Assembly (NCBI GenBank): GCA_020848665.1
Contig: JADLHR010000003.1
Span: 1-7,825, forward strand
DNA from: Anaerolineae bacterium
GTDB lineage: Bacteria > Chloroflexota > Anaerolineae > Aggregatilineales > Aggregatilineaceae
DNA length: 7,825 nucleotides
Direction of reading: 5' to 3'
Shown: piece by piece, positions 5,919 through 7,825 of the stretch
How positions within the stretch are numbered: position 1 is the stretch's first letter
Layout of the letters: every line of letters starts with the position of its first letter
Position numbers and translations under genes: made by a program
The notes under the pieces: model-generated
Seen by the model: the letters and a program-made list of their open reading frames with translations, nothing else
What the model was told of the DNA's origin: nothing
The model's database searches: none

Positions 5919-7825
5919 TCAGCTTCCCCAGGCGGGCAGCAGAGTCGGCAGGCCGTTGGCGACGATCAGCCAGTTGGGCCGCCAGCCGATGCCAAAGACG
6001 CTGAGGTAGATGTCCTTCTTGTAGGGCGTGATGCGATACTCCTCGACCAGCGACGCGGCCTGACCCCAGTGCGCGTTCACCTCGTCCAGCGCGCGTCGAA
6101 GCTCAAGCTCGGTTTCCTCAAGCTGGTGCTCCAGCTCGTTGATCTGCGCCTCGGATTCGTAGATGTCTTCCGTGATATAGCTCTTGTACCGCTTGGTGCG
6201 GCTGATGCGCGACAGCGTGTAGGTCGTCCGGCCGCGCAGCAGGCTCAGCAGCGCCTCGCCGGTGGTGAACATCTCCTCGTTCTTAGCCGCCTCAAGCTGC
6301 TCGCGCTCGCCGTCGAGGCCGCGCACCAGCCGCCGCAGTTTGGCTTCGATCTTGTCGAAGGCGTCGTCGTAGCGCCGCGTGATCTGATCAACCGCCTCGT
6401 CGCGCCGCTGGCGGGCCAGCGCCTGGGCCTGGACCAGGAAGTCGCGGCGGCGCATCTCCGGGCTGCCGTAAAAGTCCAGCGCGGGATTATAGGGCAGCGC
6501 GACGCTGCCGTTCTGATAGATGTAATCGACCACGTCGCCTTTGAGCGCGGTCAGCCGCCTGGAGTCGGTCAGGCCAGGTGACAGGTCAGCGTAAGCGGCG
6601 CCGGCGGCTGGCTCCTGGCTGAGCAGCCCAGGATCGACCGGCGGCGCCTGATGTTCGCCCCACTGGATCAGACCGGCCCTGGACACGTCCGGCACGTGGT
6701 AAGCGTAGGTGCGCGCGAAGGCCGCGTCCGCCTTGCGATCAGTGTAGCGCACGTCGGCCTGCGTGATCAGGAGCGGACTGTACACCAGCCGCGCGCCGCC
6801 GGAGAGAGTCGCCGCCAGCCCGGTCCGCTGCTGCCACGCCGCGCGCGCCTGATCGAGCGTCAGAGTGGGCGGCAGGAAATACTGCGCGATCGACGACGCG
6901 ATCGGCGGCGGTGTGCTGTTGACGCCATCGGGCAGGCTGCTGGCAGGTGGGCGGATGATTGTGGCCTGCGGAGGCTCTGGCGGCGTGATCGCAATCGGCT
7001 GAAGCTGGTCGCCTGCGTCCCAGTCGCTGGCTGCCGGGCGAACCGGCGGCGCGTCGAAGTCCGGCAGAGTTGTCGGGCGCGGAGTGGCTTGCGGCTCCGG
7101 CATCTCCGGCAGCGTCGCCGGGGGAGGCGTCGCGCCGGGCGGAACGGGCGTCTCGGCCAGCCGCAATTCTTCCGGCAGGCGGTCGGGCAGCGGCGGCGCG
7201 CCGCGCGCGGCCTGTAGCTGGGCGTAGGTCTGGTAATACGGCTTATGGCGCTGGTCAGCCATCAGCGTGCGGATTTGCTGGCGAGTCAGCGGACCGCGCA
7301 GGTAGCTCATCGCCCAGCGCGTGTAGAACGGAAACGCGCCGCCGTTGTCGTGGACGTTGTGCAGGATGAATACGCGCGGGTCGAGGCTGCTCAGCAGCCG
7401 GTCGATGTCGCGGATGTCGAATGGGTGGCTGGCCGATTGTAGCGACTCCAGCCCGGTCAGCACGCGGTTCTTGTCGTTTTCGGTTTGCAGCTTGCCGATA
7501 AACCACGTCCCGGCGTTGGACAGGCCCTTATAGTCGAGGTCGCCGGGGTTCTGCGTGGCGAGCACCAGCCCAACGCCGAAGGCGCGCGCCTGCTTGAGCA
7601 GGCGCAGCAGCGGGTCCTTGCTCGGCGGGTTGTAGGGATAGGGCGGAAAGAAGCCGAAAACCTCGTCAAAATACAGGATCGAGCGCAGGCTGGTCGTACC
7701 GCTGAGCGTGCGCATCCAGGCCAGCATGTTTTCGAGCAGCAGCGTCACAATAAACATGCGCTCGGCGTCGTTAAGATGCGCAATATAGAAAATACTGACA
7801 CGTGGCTTGCCTTCCGGCGTGTAGA
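5919..7825 (-). CDS. HerA/DUF87-type ATPase with proline-rich linker and coiled-coil tail, N-terminus cut by window edge
   Basis: The frame stays open to the right edge; 634 residues are visible, numbered here from the edge. The ATG at 7757 is internal, since coding sequence (RVSIFYIAHLNDAER) precedes it. The first ~200 residues are the C-terminal half of a HerA/FtsK-superfamily ATPase: Walker B in ILYFDEVFGFFP (D53, E54), PPSKDPLLRLLKQARAFG, and the sensor-like LATQNPGDLDYKG (T90, Q91, N92). Walker A must lie outside the window. A proline-rich, probably disordered linker covers about 207-312. Next come a mixed region, a first coiled coil at about 457-518, a basic stretch (SRISRTKRYKSYIT), a second coiled coil at about 556-596, and a short hydrophobic C-terminus (GWRPNWLIVANG). 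This arrangement fits a family usually annotated only as ATP-binding protein (COG0433-like). HerA proteins are hexameric DNA translocases, but no NurA or other partner is visible, so the role is unknown. Confidence 0.9.
   Translation of the reverse strand, partial: YTPEGKPRVSIFYIAHLNDAERMFIVTLLLENMLAWMRTLSGTTSLRSILYFDEVFGFFPPYPYNPPSKDPLLRLLKQARAFGVGLVLATQNPGDLDYKGLSNAGTWFIGKLQTENDKNRVLTGLESLQSASHPFDIRDIDRLLSSLDPRVFILHNVHDNGGAFPFYTRWAMSYLRGPLTRQQIRTLMADQRHKPYYQTYAQLQAARGAPPLPDRLPEELRLAETPVPPGATPPPATLPEMPEPQATPRPTTLPDFDAPPVRPAASDWDAGDQLQPIAITPPEPPQATIIRPPASSLPDGVNSTPPPIASSIAQYFLPPTLTLDQARAAWQQRTGLAATLSGGARLVYSPLLITQADVRYTDRKADAAFARTYAYHVPDVSRAGLIQWGEHQAPPVDPGLLSQEPAAGAAYADLSPGLTDSRRLTALKGDVVDYIYQNGSVALPYNPALDFYGSPEMRRRDFLVQAQALARQRRDEAVDQITRRYDDAFDKIEAKLRRLVRGLDGEREQLEAAKNEEMFTTGEALLSLLRGRTTYTLSRISRTKRYKSYITEDIYESEAQINELEHQLEETELELRRALDEVNAHWGQAASLVEEYRITPYKKDIYLSVFGIGWRPNWLIVANGLPTLLPAWGS

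Noticed and set aside
5865..6581. 238-codon plus-strand frame over the ATPase tail
   Set aside because: Opposite to the coiled-coil region of the ATPase; composition is typical of a complementary-strand shadow.
7755..7757. ATG at 7757 as the start of the HerA-like protein
   Set aside because: The frame continues upstream with family-typical sequence to the window edge, and the Walker A part of the ATPase would be missing.
5919..7825. A HerA-based anti-phage system
   Set aside because: No nuclease, Sir2, NurA or other defence partner is visible; the neighbours are envelope proteins on separate transcripts.

Overview
The window is about 7.8 kb of GC-rich bacterial DNA with four protein genes and no RNA genes, CRISPR array or insertion sequence that I could see. 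The gene families point to a Chloroflexota bacterium, perhaps Anaerolineae-like: a DUF3160 protein with an N-terminal bacterial SH3 domain, an SH3-tailed secreted beta-propeller protein, a membrane-anchored clan GH-A glycoside hydrolase, and a HerA/DUF87-type ATPase with a long coiled-coil tail. This taxonomic call is an inference from family content and base composition, not from a marker gene.

Layout from left to right. Positions 1-1418, minus strand: a membrane-anchored glycoside hydrolase whose C-terminus runs off the left edge. Positions 1419-1647: a divergent intergenic region with a small repeat/inverted-repeat element and probable promoters for both flanking genes. Positions 1648-4179, plus strand: a secreted SH3-DUF3160 protein. 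Positions 4248-5783, plus strand: a secreted beta-propeller-like protein ending in an SH3 domain, separated from the previous gene by 68 bp that hold a strong hairpin just before the ribosome binding site. Positions 5784-5918: a convergent intergenic region with a bidirectional hairpin terminator. Positions 5919-7825, minus strand: the C-terminal 634 residues of a HerA-like ATPase, whose start and Walker A motif lie beyond the right edge.

How they may work together. The two plus-strand genes look like a small operon making two extracytoplasmic proteins. They carry related SH3 domains at opposite ends, N-terminal in one and C-terminal in the other, which suggests a shared ligand such as cell-wall or envelope glycan. 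The divergent gene makes a third envelope-facing protein, a glycosidase with both catalytic glutamates and an inserted DxDxDGxxD calcium-binding-type loop. Each of the three has exactly two cysteines in the part that can be read. The left and middle parts of the window can therefore be read as a cell-surface module. The HerA-like ATPase is a cytoplasmic DNA-motor-type protein on a separate transcript and need not be related. I found no clear evidence of a new defence or mobile system; the most under-explored item is the paired SH3-DUF3160 / propeller-SH3 unit.
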